A stretch of 64,000 nt of DNA from Buddleja alternifolia. Lineage: Eukaryota; Streptophyta; Magnoliopsida; Lamiales; Scrophulariaceae. Below, in pieces: positions 1 to 11,101 of this stretch. The stretch spans positions 5,211,077 through 5,275,076 of the forward strand of contig CM033408.1 of assembly GCA_019426215.1 (NCBI GenBank), written 5' to 3'. The notes beneath the pieces were generated by a model. The model made no database searches and had not been told where the DNA came from. It was given only the letters and a program-made list of their open reading frames with translations. Positions within the stretch are counted from its first letter, which is position 1. Every line of letters starts with the position of its first letter. The position numbers were made by a program, and so were the translations under genes.

Positions 1-2
1 AA

Positions 3-668
3 GAAACGACATCCAGACCTGCTAGTGTTGAACAGAGACCACCTTCTCCTGAGGCTTCAGTATTTGTGGGGATGAAATATGTACTTGAGCAGCAACGCAT
101 TCATGTTCAGAGCTTATGGCGTATTATTCGGGATAAGATCACAAAAGCAAAAGTTGATGACATCTCATCTTTGAAGGACGAAGTTCAAGTTGTTTATGAC
201 TCAATGAAGGTCTTCAAAGATATAGATGTTTCTCACATTGACGGACTATTGCAATCATTGTTTTATAAGGCAGCTGCCTATGATGCCGCGAGATCCTCAT
301 CTTCAGAAAGGCTATCCAAGGAGCTTCTTGATCAACAGCTCGGGGATACCAAGAACCGTCTAGGTAAAGCCAAGACTAGAGCAAGCAAAGAGGTTGATCA
401 CATCAAATCTACCAAGGAGGAATTGGCATGCGTTGAGAAAGAGCTTAAAGATTTGAAGCGTCGCAAGAAGAAATTATCTTCGTCCTTAAAGAGCCAGGAA
501 GAACTTCTTAAAAGTGCCGAGGTTGATATTCATAGTATTGAGGATGAGATTATTGCTCTTAAGAAGACTGCCCCCTTGAGTGATGAAGCAGCGAAGATTT
601 TGAGTACTTCGATGACGCACCTGACATCTGTCCAAGAGGAGTTGAAGAACATAGATATTTTTTCTTGA
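3..668 (+). CDS. Antisense extra ORF of the gypsy element (coiled-coil C-terminal part, partial)
   Basis: The frame is open from the window edge, so the gene starts upstream; the first ATG inside the window is at 66. About 222 residues are visible. The second half is rich in K, E, L and S with heptad-like spacing (roughly residues 110-190 of the visible part) and looks like a long coiled coil. There is no membrane segment. It lies on the opposite strand to the adjacent gypsy gag-pol (901-7388, minus) and between the integrase end and where the 3' LTR would be. Plant Ty3/gypsy elements are known to carry extra ORFs there, in sense or antisense, some related to plant mobile domain proteins. The domain itself would lie upstream, so that identity is inference. 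It ends at a TGA followed by an oligo-T run. Confidence 0.6.
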   Translation, partial: ETTSRPASVEQRPPSPEASVFVGMKYVLEQQRIHVQSLWRIIRDKITKAKVDDISSLKDEVQVVYDSMKVFKDIDVSHIDGLLQSLFYKAAAYDAARSSSSERLSKELLDQQLGDTKNRLGKAKTRASKEVDHIKSTKEELACVEKELKDLKRRKKKLSSSLKSQEELLKSAEVDIHSIEDEIIALKKTAPLSDEAAKILSTSMTHLTSVQEELKNIDIFS

Positions 669-900
669 GCTTTTTTTTTTTTTTTTTTTTGTACAACTAT
701 ATTTTAATGGATAACATCACTTTATATGGGAAACATGATTGTTTTATTTTTTATGACTGAACTCAGAGGGAATCTAAGCTGCCTACGTACCCTAATAAAA
801 GGGATCAAGTCATAACGTAGTTCAATGATTTTTTTGATTTTTTTTTTTTTTTATGTTTTTTTTTTGATTTTTTTTTTTTTTGAAAGGTTAGGGTACAAAC

Positions 901-3243
901 TCATGGATAGTAACGCTTTAAGAATTTCCCATTTATGGGGCCAACTCTTAAGCCGTCTTCGGCGACCAACTTGTACGCGCCATTGGTATAAACTTCTTTA
1001 ACGACATAGGGACCGTCCCATTTTGATATGAACTTGTTGCCGGTCCGATGCGTCATAATGATGGGCCTTCTTACAGCGAGGACTAAGTCACCAACTTCAA
1101 AGGAGCGTGATCGAACTTTCTTGTTGAATGCCCTAGAAAGACGAGCTTGGTAACACTCAAGTCGTTGCTGCGCCTCTAGTCTCTTCTCATCAAGGGCCTC
1201 CAACTCTTCAAGCCGTAAACGAGCATTTTCATCTTCAGTAAGTCCTTCTTGTATGGCTATCCTCAATGAAGGGATTTGTTGCTCAAGAGGAACTACGGCT
1301 TCTACTCCATACACTAACGAGTAAGGAGTTGCTTGTGTCGGAGTCCTATAGGTGGTTCTATATGCCCATAAAGCTTCTCCAATCCTTTCATGCCAATCTC
1401 GCTTTGATTTTGTAACCACCTTTTTTAGTAAATTGCAGAGAGTTTTATTAAAGGCTTCAGCTAGGCCATTAGCAGGGGCGTTGTACATTGAAGATTTTCT
1501 CTGTTTGAAATTGAACTTTTGGCACAACTTGTCTATCAGAGCATTGGAGAATGGCTTTCCATTATCGGTGACTATATACCGAGGAACTCCGTACCGATAT
1601 ATGATGTTGATACGGATGAAATCAGCAACATTTTCCTTTTTGACTTCTTTGAGGGGTATCGCTTCAGCCCATTTGGAGAAGTAGTCAGTTGCAGCCAAGA
1701 TGTACAAGTGCCCAGCAGATGACTTTATCATAGGTCCGACGACATCTAATCCCCATGCATCAAAAGGCCATGAAGCAACAGTAGGGTGTAGTGGCTCAGG
1801 TGGTTGGTGGATGAAATTCGCGTGAAATTGACAAGCTTGACACCTCTGAGCGAAATCCATGCAGTCCTTAACCATTGTTAGCCAATAATAGCCCATTCTT
1901 TTTATGCGAAAGTGTAACTTCGGGCCAGATTGGTGTGCTCCACAAACTCCGGAATGAGCTTCTTCCATGGCTTGAATGGCTTCATCATCGTTTAAGCAAC
2001 GCAAGAAGACCCCATCAAATGAGCGCCTATAAAGGGTGTCTTTGTAATAGATGAAGCGGGCTGCTCGACGTCTAACGTCGATTCTCTGGCGTGGATCATC
2101 AGGTAATTTTTCGTATTTCAAGTAATCCACCAGTGGTTGCCGCCAATCTTCCTTTCCTATTTCAAATACTTCGACAATGTGATTTTCTTCTTCATCGCCA
2201 TCTTCATCTTCAAAGATTGGTGGGATGACCCAACTTTTACATATTGGAACTCGTGCTTCTTTTTCAGGCATGGCGAGTGTAGAAGCCAGTTTTGCTAATG
2301 CATCAGCCTGTTTATTGTCTTTCCTCGGCACATGCTCAATCGTCACATCCCCAAGCCATCCAACAAGTCGTCTCGCATAGTTGAAGTATGGAAGTAGGTC
2401 AGGCTTTTTCACTTCATATGATCCCTCTAATTGATTTATCACTAATTTGGAGTCTCCAAATACTCTGAGGTGTAATTGTTTTATATCGACAGCCATTTCT
2501 AACCCAAGGATCAGAGCTTGATATTCAGCAACGTTATTTGAGCAGTTTTCAGTCAGAGTGAAGGAGTATGGTAACACTTCTCCATCAGACGTAATAAACA
2601 CTACTCCAGCGCCAGCTCCTTCTCTATGAGAAGCTCCATCAAAATACATCTTCCAAGGGGGAGCAACTTCAACCAGTAGAACATCTTCGTCGGGTAGATC
2701 ATCAGATAACTCCCATTCGGCGGGGATAGGATGATCTGCCAAAAAGTCAGCTAGAACTTGCCCCTTCACAGCCTTTTGGGGAACATAGACAATCTCAAAT
2801 TGTTGCAATTGAAGGTACCACCTCGCAAGTCTATCGGAGAGCACTGGTTTCGACATCACATACTTTAATGGGTTTGCCTTTGAAACAAGGCGAACAATAT
2901 GCGCTTGGAAGTAATGTTTTAATTTTTGGATAGCGAAGATAAGAGCCAAGCAAATCTTTTCAATTGGCGAGTACTTCATCTCGTTTGGCATCATCATCCT
3001 ACTCAAGTAGTACAAAGCGCTTTCTTTCCCATGATCATTCTCCTGTGCGAGTAATGCCCCCACAGAACGTTCTTGAGCAGCAATGTAAAGGATTAATGGG
3101 CGTCCTGGGACTGGTGCAACCAGCACGGGTGACTTCATCAAATATGTTTTTATGCTTTTGAAAGCATTTCTGCAAGATTCATCCCATTCAAATGGAACAC
3201 CTTTCTTCATGAGGCGACTAAATGGTTGACATCGACCGGCCAA
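901..3243 (-). CDS. Gypsy RNase H - archaeal-type RNase H - integrase, C-terminal part of Pol (frameshifted)
   Basis: A 780-codon ORF that continues Pol after the frameshift; its first ATG-like codon is internal to the original frame. Residues 1-150 hold the RT-linked RNase H (ALLAQEN, YSPIEK, LARWYLQLQQF). Residues 198-320 hold a second RNase H with MYFDGASHREG (D202), VAEYQAL (E240), FGDSKL (D264) and QADALA. Integrase follows with an HHCC finger (H430, H438, C469, C472) and catalytic D500, D560 and E596. The C-terminal KWDGPYVV module is near the end. The stop lies just before T-rich sequence at 822-890. All catalytic residues are present, so the frameshift is the only obvious defect in this copy. 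Confidence 0.9.
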   Translation of the reverse strand: MAGRCQPFSRLMKKGVPFEWDESCRNAFKSIKTYLMKSPVLVAPVPGRPLILYIAAQERSVGALLAQENDHGKESALYYLSRMMMPNEMKYSPIEKICLALIFAIQKLKHYFQAHIVRLVSKANPLKYVMSKPVLSDRLARWYLQLQQFEIVYVPQKAVKGQVLADFLADHPIPAEWELSDDLPDEDVLLVEVAPPWKMYFDGASHREGAGAGVVFITSDGEVLPYSFTLTENCSNNVAEYQALILGLEMAVDIKQLHLRVFGDSKLVINQLEGSYEVKKPDLLPYFNYARRLVGWLGDVTIEHVPRKDNKQADALAKLASTLAMPEKEARVPICKSWVIPPIFEDEDGDEEENHIVEVFEIGKEDWRQPLVDYLKYEKLPDDPRQRIDVRRRAARFIYYKDTLYRRSFDGVFLRCLNDDEAIQAMEEAHSGVCGAHQSGPKLHFRIKRMGYYWLTMVKDCMDFAQRCQACQFHANFIHQPPEPLHPTVASWPFDAWGLDVVGPMIKSSAGHLYILAATDYFSKWAEAIPLKEVKKENVADFIRINIIYRYGVPRYIVTDNGKPFSNALIDKLCQKFNFKQRKSSMYNAPANGLAEAFNKTLCNLLKKVVTKSKRDWHERIGEALWAYRTTYRTPTQATPYSLVYGVEAVVPLEQQIPSLRIAIQEGLTEDENARLRLEELEALDEKRLEAQQRLECYQARLSRAFNKKVRSRSFEVGDLVLAVRRPIIMTHRTGNKFISKWDGPYVVKEVYTNGAYKLVAEDGLRVGPINGKFLKRYYP

Positions 3244-3269
3244 ATTTGAGATAAACCTTCGAAGATATG

Positions 3270-6200
3270 CTAGCTTCCCTGCAGGCTTTTGAGCTCATGG
3301 ATATTTCTGGGTTCAGGCATTTTCGCGATTGCATCAATTTTTGCTTGTTCAATTTCTATGCCCTGATGCCGAACAATGAATCCAAGAAACTTTCCCGATG
3401 TTACGCCGAATGCGCATTTTAGGGGATTCATCTTCAGTTGATATCTTCGTAAGCGTTCAAAAACCCTTTTTAGGTCTACGAGATGATCTACTCGCCTTTT
3501 AGACTTCACAACCAAGTCATCGACATAGCACTCTACATTTTTATGAAGCATGTCGTCAAAGATCTTTTGCATGGCCCTTTGATAGGTTGCTCCTGCATTC
3601 TTTAGTCCGAATGGCATTACTTTATAGCAATATATACCTTTTGGGGTACGAAATGCCGTTAACTCTTCATCCTTTGGTGCCATGCGTATTTGATTATATC
3701 CGGACGACCCGTCCATGAAAGATAGAGCTTCGTGGCCGGTAGTAGCATCAATCATGAGTTCAGCGATAGGCAACGGAAAGTCATCTTTGGGACATGCTCC
3801 GTTAAGGTCCCTAAAGTCAACGCACACTCGGATTTGTCCATTCTTCTTCCTCACTGGAACGATGCTTGAAATCCATGTAGGGTATTTGACTTCACGGATG
3901 AATCCAACTTCAATGAGTTTGTTTACTTCCGTTTCAATTAAAGGGACCAACTCGGGTCGAAATCGACGTTGGGCTTGCTTGATAGGACGAGCCCCTTTTC
4001 TAATTGATAGATGATGGACTGCTACCTTTGGATCTAGGCCGGGCATTTCTTTGTACGACCATGCGAATACATCTTTGAACTCATGTAACAACTCAATGTA
4101 GGCTTTTTCTTCGTCGACAGTTAGTAAAGCACTTATGTAAATTGGCCTAATATTGTTGGCATCACCGAGGTTAATCTCTTTCAATTTGTCGACCGTGGCT
4201 TTGACACCTTCTTCAAGTTCAGGTGGTGCCGTCTCTGCGTCTTCTTCTTCTTCAAAAATATCTTCCTCTCTTGAAGTGATGTGATATGATGACGCCACAC
4301 TCTCTTTATCGTCCTCATCATAGTACTGGACTTGAGTAAAGACTATAGTTTGCCATTTAGCTTTCAAGACTTTACCGCATGATATAGTCAAATCAGCGCA
4401 TCCCATGCGAGACGGTATCAGGCTACGAAGGTTCGTAGTGGCACGTGATTTGTTGACTTTGATAGCGTACTTCGCCCTTTTCAAGACACCCCACCTTCGT
4501 CTATCGTTTCTCTTATTGCCATTTTTCATTGGAGGACCAAGTCTTTCAAAGACAGATATGCGTCGCGTCTTATTTCCACTTTCGTCAAAGATATACTCTG
4601 TTGAGGATAATGCTTCTTCACTCACATAGTTGCTACTAGCTCTTCTTATTGCGATGCGAATTGGATTTTGGGGGACAAACCCAAGACCGATTCGAGGGCT
4701 CTGAATAGCGTGCCCACTTTCTCTAAGCATTATCTGAGTAGCATTGAGTCCATGAACTTGTTCACCAGAGACTTCTGGAGGGAGTTTTCCCAAAATAGAG
4801 CCTTCTTTTGGGTTGTACCCTACTTTGGTAAGGAGTTTGTAAGCCTTTGGATCGAAGAACTTGTCGGTACGGATTCCTCCATGTTCTTCTTTGGCACCTT
4901 CAATTGGGCGGACAAATCCTTTAAGAGGCGGATGAGATGGCTTGTTCATATCAAGTCTCGTCATAGGTAGTATCAATTCTTCTAATGACTCATCTTTGAC
5001 GAGAGGCAATTCAACTTTTGAGTGATTTTCACCGTTGGAATGTAGAGTATCATTCGCCTCACCCCTTGTAGTTTGTTGATTTTCTTCTCTTGGCTTCTTA
5101 TCAAGTGACGCTTCTGCCTTTGTGGTCTTTGGTCCTTCAAGGTAGTATTTAGCATCGGCGTAATGCGACTCAGCTTCAGTGAAAGGTTTATCATCGGCCA
5201 ACACCTTTTTTACTATTCCCTCTTGGCAATATTTGAAGCACTGGTGCCAAGTTGAAGGGACCACACCATTCTCATGCAACCAAGGTCGTCCTAGAAGCAT
5301 GTTGTAAGAGGTTCTAGCATCTATAACATGGAACAATGCGTTTGACGACATCTCTCCCATCATTAGCTTCATCCTTATGATACCGACAGCTCTTTGCCCC
5401 CCTTGGTTGAAGCCTTGGATCATCAGACGACTACTAGAAAGTTCGTCAACAGAAATCCCCAATTTTCTCAACGTATGCAAAGGTAAAATGTTGACCGCAG
5501 ACCCTCCATCAACCAAAATTCTATTTACCCTTTGCTCATGAGTGTAGCAAGTGACAAATAATGGCCTATTATGAGGGTTGGATCCAAATAACAGATCTTC
5601 ATCCGTAAAAGCGATTGTTGACAAACAGTGATCAACAGAAGACCTTACCTCAGACAAACTATCTTCTTTTGGAGAGTTTTCTTGTTCATGTGTTGCATTA
5701 CATGAGCGATAGTTAGCATCGTTAAGCTCTTCGCAGGCACTCCATTTGGCGTCTTTATCTATCATAACCTTAGATGACCCAAACGTGACAGATACGACGT
5801 TGGCAGTTACGTTATCTTCTTCAAGAGATATCTTTCCTTGACGAGCCAGCTGCATCACTTTATCTTTGAATATGAAACAGTCGTGAATTGGGTGCCCCAC
5901 TAGGCGATGATACTTGCAATATTTAGGATCATCTATACGCCCGGCTTCTTCTGGTCGTTTCATCGTAGGCAGATCAATGAGATTTGCATTAAGCAAGTCA
6001 TCAAATATTCCAGAGACATCGGAGTCAAGGAACGGGTATTGCTTTGCTTGCATTTCTTTCAGAGTTGATCTTCTTTGCACTTTATCTTGCGAAGTATCTC
6101 TCTTTCCGTCGTTCTCATCATTTGCCTTGGCTCGCAACTTGATGGGTGTTGCATTCACTGCCATAGACTCTTTGTTTGGGGCTTTGGAAAATGATTTACC

Positions 6201-7388
6201 CCCTTTCTTGAATTCTTGTTTCTCTACGACCTTCTGAGGATTCTGGATGGGTGGTCCCCCAATTCCACTTGATGACATACTCAGTTCCATATCATGTGCT
6301 CGAGTAGCTAGTTCTTCAAATGTCTTGGGTTGAATCCCTTGAAGGATGTACCGAAGACCCCAATGCATCCCCTGGATGCACATTTCTATGGCTGATGCTT
6401 CAGATAAGCGATCCTTGCAATTGAGGCTTAAATTCCTCCAACGATTGATATAATCAATAACTGCCTCTTCTTTCCACTGGCGAGAGTTAGTGAGCTCCAC
6501 CATGCTAACAGTCCTTCGGGTGCTGTAGAAGCGGTTGAGAAATTCATGTTCCAGCTGTTCCCAATTATCAATTGATCCAGCTTCCAAGTCCGTGTACCAG
6601 TCGAATGCATTCCCTTTAAGTGACCGGACGAATTGCTTGACGAGATGGTCTCCGTAAGTCCCAGCATTATTACATGTTTCAATGAAATGGGCTACGTGTT
6701 GCTTTGGGTTGCCCAAACCTTCGAATTGATGGAATTTGGGAGGTTGGTAACCATTCGGCATCTTGAGTCTATCGATTCTTTGGGTATATGGCTTCGTGTA
6801 AGCCAACGATGACTTGGAACCTCCATCGAGTTTATCCTTGATAGTTCCCATGATAAATTCCTTCAGCTGATCAATGGGGATCAATCCATCTGACGATACC
6901 TGAAAATCTTCAATGGGAGATTTCTCATTTCTCTTTGATTGTTGCCTTTCAGATGCTTCGGCTTCATCGCGGATTTCCGGTTGTTTTTCTTGTGAGCGAC
7001 TAGCCTCGCTATTATCCATTCTATTCATCAATTTTGAGATTTGAGAATCTTGTTCTTCCATATGCTTGGCAAATCCCTCGATAATTTTTGTCAAGTTGGC
7101 CATTTGTTCTTCCAGAGTTGTAGCATTTGTCATCATAACAGGAGCTATGTTTGAAGTAAATGAGTAACTTGATGTCGACCGAGGGGAGGTTGGAGGAGAT
7201 TCATCACCATCGCGTATGTTGCTAAGATGATGCAACTCCTTTTCAACAGATCCAAGGAAATGAGTCGACTCAGAAGATGTTTGAAGTCTTTTGGACATGC
7301 TCCTCGTCACGACGCCGATACCATTGACCGTAGCACTTGAAGAAATTGAAGCGGCGATTTGGAACGATGCGTTCTTCGGGGCATTCAT
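3270..7388 (-). CDS. Gypsy Gag-protease-reverse transcriptase polyprotein, N-terminal part (frameshifted)
   Basis: A 1372-codon ORF starting at ATG 7388. Visible parts in order: a charged N terminus; a Retrotrans_gag region with the conserved DWYTDL and RFYSTRRTV stretches (around residues 230-330); a CX2H-type zinc motif [14 protein letters not shown] near residue 491; an aspartic protease with DGGSAVN near residue 627 and LLGRPWL about 60 residues on; a glycine-rich G-patch-like stretch with GLGF (about 850-905); then RT with [19 protein letters not shown] and the catalytic YVDD at about 1288. The frame ends at ELKSLQGS just before the RT connection region, because one base is missing near 3275-3281. 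Pol resumes in another frame at 3243. Gag and pol share one reading frame, with no internal stop between them. Confidence 0.9.
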   Translation of the reverse strand: MNAPKNASFQIAASISSSATVNGIGVVTRSMSKRLQTSSESTHFLGSVEKELHHLSNIRDGDESPPTSPRSTSSYSFTSNIAPVMMTNATTLEEQMANLTKIIEGFAKHMEEQDSQISKLMNRMDNSEASRSQEKQPEIRDEAEASERQQSKRNEKSPIEDFQVSSDGLIPIDQLKEFIMGTIKDKLDGGSKSSLAYTKPYTQRIDRLKMPNGYQPPKFHQFEGLGNPKQHVAHFIETCNNAGTYGDHLVKQFVRSLKGNAFDWYTDLEAGSIDNWEQLEHEFLNRFYSTRRTVSMVELTNSRQWKEEAVIDYINRWRNLSLNCKDRLSEASAIEMCIQGMHWGLRYILQGIQPKTFEELATRAHDMELSMSSSGIGGPPIQNPQKVVEKQEFKKGGKSFSKAPNKESMAVNATPIKLRAKANDENDGKRDTSQDKVQRRSTLKEMQAKQYPFLDSDVSGIFDDLLNANLIDLPTMKRPEEAGRIDDPKYCKYHRLVGHPIHDCFIFKDKVMQLARQGKISLEEDNVTANVVSVTFGSSKVMIDKDAKWSACEELNDANYRSCNATHEQENSPKEDSLSEVRSSVDHCLSTIAFTDEDLLFGSNPHNRPLFVTCYTHEQRVNRILVDGGSAVNILPLHTLRKLGISVDELSSSRLMIQGFNQGGQRAVGIIRMKLMMGEMSSNALFHVIDARTSYNMLLGRPWLHENGVVPSTWHQCFKYCQEGIVKKVLADDKPFTEAESHYADAKYYLEGPKTTKAEASLDKKPREENQQTTRGEANDTLHSNGENHSKVELPLVKDESLEELILPMTRLDMNKPSHPPLKGFVRPIEGAKEEHGGIRTDKFFDPKAYKLLTKVGYNPKEGSILGKLPPEVSGEQVHGLNATQIMLRESGHAIQSPRIGLGFVPQNPIRIAIRRASSNYVSEEALSSTEYIFDESGNKTRRISVFERLGPPMKNGNKRNDRRRWGVLKRAKYAIKVNKSRATTNLRSLIPSRMGCADLTISCGKVLKAKWQTIVFTQVQYYDEDDKESVASSYHITSREEDIFEEEEDAETAPPELEEGVKATVDKLKEINLGDANNIRPIYISALLTVDEEKAYIELLHEFKDVFAWSYKEMPGLDPKVAVHHLSIRKGARPIKQAQRRFRPELVPLIETEVNKLIEVGFIREVKYPTWISSIVPVRKKNGQIRVCVDFRDLNGACPKDDFPLPIAELMIDATTGHEALSFMDGSSGYNQIRMAPKDEELTAFRTPKGIYCYKVMPFGLKNAGATYQRAMQKIFDDMLHKNVECYVDDLVVKSKRRVDHLVDLKRVFERLRRYQLKMNPLKCAFGVTSGKFLGFIVRHQGIEIEQAKIDAIAKMPEPRNIHELKSLQGS

Positions 7389-7437
7389 TGTGAAACTTTG
7401 AACTTTTGATTAAGTGAAGAGATGAGAGGTAGAGATT

Positions 7438-7455
7438 GTCCCACTGGGCGTGCCA
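7438..7455 (-). promoter_or_regulatory. Candidate primer-binding site, gypsy copy 1
   Basis: On the minus strand the sequence five bases inside the LTR end is TGGCACGCCCAGTGGGAC, which begins with the TGG expected to pair with a tRNA 3' CCA. The second copy has the same site with one change at 14688-14705. I could not match it with confidence to a particular tRNA. Confidence 0.55.
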
Positions 7456-7460
7456 AAATT

Positions 7461-8040
7461 TGTAAACAACATTTTAAGTCTGCAATTTAACAAACAAGAA
7501 ATGTTGTACAAAATATATTTAATTGAATCAAACGATTTAATGAGTACAAATCTCTAATTATTTATCCTCTGATTCTTCACTTCAAGAACTTTGATTTGAA
7601 TATTGGAGCAGAAATCGTTCTTCTTTGATCTTCTCCAATGTGGATTTGAATATTTATAACGTTGATGCGAGGGCTCGATAGCTTAATCTCAGATCAAACG
7701 ATGTAAATGATTTGGGAAAGTTGAAAGCTTCAAGGTTGACTCGTCGCTTTGATCTTCCTTTAACTTGATTTGAACTTCTATAACGTTTATTCGAGGATTT
7801 AGCACCTTAATCTCGAATCAAATGTTATAATTTGATGAATTTTGCTTAGAACGCCTTGAAGTTTGCCTTGAACGCCTTCTTGAATTTGAAGAACTTGTAG
7901 AGAGAATTTGGGAACTTCTCTTGTCTTCTCTTGCTCAAATGCACTTGTGAATTGGTGAATTGGTCCATGAATCCTTGAATTTGAACCCCTATTTATAGTT
8001 AGGGGTGGAAAACTTTTCCAAAATCACCATTATTTAATTT
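7461..8040 (-). repeat. Truncated 5' LTR of gypsy copy 1, with TATA box
   Basis: Plus-strand TGTAAACAAC marks the inner LTR edge. The sequence matches the 806-bp LTR at 14711-15516 until about 8039, where it jumps to sequence equivalent to position 758. A TATA box (CTATAAAT, minus strand) lies at 7991-7998. The outer 225 bp of the LTR, including the TG end, are missing. Confidence 0.75.
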
Positions 8041-8160
8041 TGAACTCAGAGGGAATCTAAGCTGTTACGTACCTAATAACAGGGCTAATCATCAAGTAGT
8101 TCATGAGATTTTTTTGGACTTTCCTTGTTTTTTTTTTTAGTTTTTTTGTTGATTTTTTTT

Positions 8161-11101
8161 TTTTTTGGAACAGGTTAGGCGTACAAACGCATGGATAGTA
8201 ACGCTTTACGAATTCCCATTTATGGGGCCAAACTCTAAGCGTCCTTCGGCGACCAACTGTACGCGACATTGGTATAAACTTTCTTTAGGACATAGGGACC
8301 GTCCATGTTGTATGAACTTGTAGCCGGTCGATGGTCATAATGATGGGCCTTCTTACACGCGAGGACTAAGTCACCACTTCAAAGGAGCGTGATCGAACTT
8401 TCTTGTTGATGCCCTAGAAAGACGAGCTTGGTAACACTCAAGTCGTTGCTGCGCCTCTAGTCTCTTCTCATCAAGGGCCTCAAACTCTTCAAGCCGTAAA
8501 CGAGCATTTTCATCTTCAGTAAGTCCTTCTGTATGGCTATCCTCAATGAAGGGATTTGTTGCTCAAGAGGAACTACGGCTTCTACCCATACACTAACGAG
8601 TAAGGGAGTTGCTTGTGCGGAGTCCTATAGGTGGTTCTATATGCCCATAAAGCTTCTCCAATCCTTTCATGCCAATCTCGCTTTGATTTTGTACCACCTT
8701 TTTTAGTAAATGCTGCAGAGAGTTTTATAAAGGCTTCAGCTAGGCCATTAGCAGGGGCGTTGTACATTGAAGATTTCTCTGTTTGAAATTGACTTTTGGC
8801 ACAACTTGTCTATCAGAGCATTGGAGAATGGCTTTCCATTATCGGTGACTATATACCGAGGAACTCCATACCGATATATGATGTTGATACGGATGAAATC
8901 AGCAACATTTTCCTTTTGACTCTTGAGGGGTTATCGCTTCAGCCCATTTGGAGAAGTAGTCAGTTGCACCAAGATGTACAGTGCCCAGCAGATGACTTTA
9001 TCATAGGTCCGAGACATCTAATCCCATGCATCAAAAGGCCATGAAGCAACAGTAGGGTGTAGTGGCTCAGGTGGTTGGTGGATGAAATTCGCGTGAAATT
9101 GACAAAGCTTGACACCTCTGAGCGAAATCCATGCAGTCCTTAACCATTGTTAGCCAATAATAGCCCATTCTTTTTATGCGAAGTGTAACTCGGGCCAGAT
9201 TGGTGTGCTCCACAAACTCCGGAATGAGCTTCTTCCATGGCTTGAATGGCTTCATCATCGTTTAAGCAACACAAGAAGACCCCATCAAATGAGCGCCTAT
9301 AAAGGGTGTCTTTGTAATAGATGAAGCGGGCTGCTCGACGTCTAACGTCGATTCTCTGGCGTGGATCATTAGGTAATTTTGTATTTCAAGTAATCCACCA
9401 GTGGTTGCCGCCAATCTTCCTTTCCTATTTCAATACTTCGACAATGTGATTTTCTTCTTCACGCCATCTCATCTTCAAAGATTGTTGGGATGACCCAACT
9501 TTTACATATTGGAACTCGTGCTTCTTTTTCAGGCATGGCGAGTGTAGAAGCCAGTTTCGCTAATGCATCAGCCTGTTTATTGTCTTTCCTCGGCACATGC
9601 TCAATCGTCACATCCCCAAGCCATCCAACAAGTCGTCTCGCATAGTTGAAGTATGGAAGTAGGTCAGGCTTTTTCACTTCATATGATCCCTCTAATTGAT
9701 TTATCACTAATTTGGAGTCTCCAAATACTCTGAGGTGTAATTGTTTTATATCGACAGCCATTTCTAACCCAAGGATCAGAGCTTGATATTCAGCAATGTT
9801 ATTTGAGCAGTTTTCAGTCAGAGTGAAGGAGTATGGTAACACTTCTCCATCAGATGTAATAAACACTACTCCAGCGCCAGCTCCTTCTCTATGAGAAGCT
9901 CCATCAAAATACATCTTCCAAGGGGGAGCAACTTCAACCAGTAGAACATCTTCGTCGGGTAGATCATCAGATAACTCCCATTCGGCGGGGATAGGATGAT
10001 CTGCCAAAAGTCAGCTAGAACTTGCCCCTTCACAGCCTTTTGGGGAACATAGACAATCTCAATTGTTGCAATTGAAGGTACCACCTCGCAAGTCTATCGG
10101 AGAGCACTGGTTTCGACATCACATACTTTAATGGTTTGCCTTTGAAACAAGGCGAACAATATGCGCTGGGAAGTAATGTTTTAATTTTTGGATAGCGAAG
10201 ATAAGAGCCAAGCAAATCTTTTCAATTGGCGAGTACTTCATCTCGTTTGGCATCATCATCCTACTCAAGTAGTACAAAGCGCTTTCTTTCCCATGATCAT
10301 TCTCCTGTGCGAGTAATGCCCCCACAGAACGTTCTGCGCAATGTAAGGATTAATGGGCGTCCTGGGACTGGTGCAACCAGCACGGGTGACTCATCAAATA
10401 TGTTTTTATGCTTTTGAAAGCATTTGCAGATTCATCCCATTCAAATGGAACACCTTTCTTCATGAGGCGACTAAATGGTTGACCATCGACCGGCCCAAAT
10501 TTGAGATAAACCTTCGAAGATATAGCTTCCCTGCAGGCTTTTGAGCTCATGGACATTTCTGGGTTCAGGCATTTTCGCGCGATTGCATCAATTTTTGCTT
10601 GTTCAATTTCTATGCCCTGATGCCGAACAATGAATCCAAGAAACTTTCCCGATGTTACGCCGAATGCGCATTTTAGGGGATTCATCTTCAGTTGATATCT
10701 TCGTAAGCGTTCAAAAACCTTTTTAGGTCTACGAGATGATCTACTCGCCTTTTAGACTTCACAACCAAGTCATCGACATAGCACTCTACACTTTTATGAA
10801 GCATGTCGTCAAAGATCTTTTGCATGGCCCTTGATAGGTTGCTCCTGCATTCTTTAGTCCGAATGGCATTACTTTATAGCAATATATACCTTTTGGGGTA
10901 CGAAATGCCGTTAACTCTTCATCCTTTGGTGCCATGCGTATTTGATTATATCCGGACGACCCGTCCATGAAAGATAGAGCTTCGTGGCCGGTAGTAGCAT
11001 CATCATGAGTTCAGCGATAGGCAACGGAAAGTCATCTTTGGGACATGCTCCGTTAAGGTCCCTAAAGTCAACGCACACTCGGATTTGTCCATTCTTCTTC
11101 C
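8161..11101 (-). pseudogene. Gypsy RT-RNase H-integrase remnant, copy 2, many small deletions
   Basis: This matches 901-3870 of copy 1 but is broken by many single- and double-base deletions, often in homopolymers (for example near 10720, 10833, 11001 and 11131), leaving only short ORFs. RT pieces with [10 protein letters not shown] (10786-10968), RNase H pieces (10128-10325) and integrase pieces (8582-8767, 9067-9258) are recognisable. The longest intact piece is 9459-10007, the archaeal-type RNase H with MYFDGASHREG. There are almost no deletions between 9480 and 10000, so the damage is patchy. Confidence 0.85.

Larger units (their letters stand above)
1..8040 (-). mobile_element. Ty3/gypsy LTR retrotransposon, Tat-like, copy 1 (3' LTR outside the window)
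   Basis: On the minus strand the order is a truncated 5' LTR (7461-8040), primer-binding site (7438-7455), gag-protease-RT-RNase H-second RNase H-integrase (7388-901), then an antisense ORF (3-668). A second RNase H of archaeal type placed before integrase is a hallmark of the Tat lineage. The 5' LTR lacks about its outer 225 bp compared with the LTR at 14711-15516. The 3' LTR must lie left of position 1. Confidence 0.85.

Noticed and set aside
1352..1722. Plus-strand ORFs opposite the integrase
   Set aside because: They lie wholly within the conserved minus-strand pol frame and have no recognisable motif. The same applies to the plus-strand ORFs at 2964-3161, 3715-4014, 4405-4970, 5914-6237 and their copy 2 equivalents.
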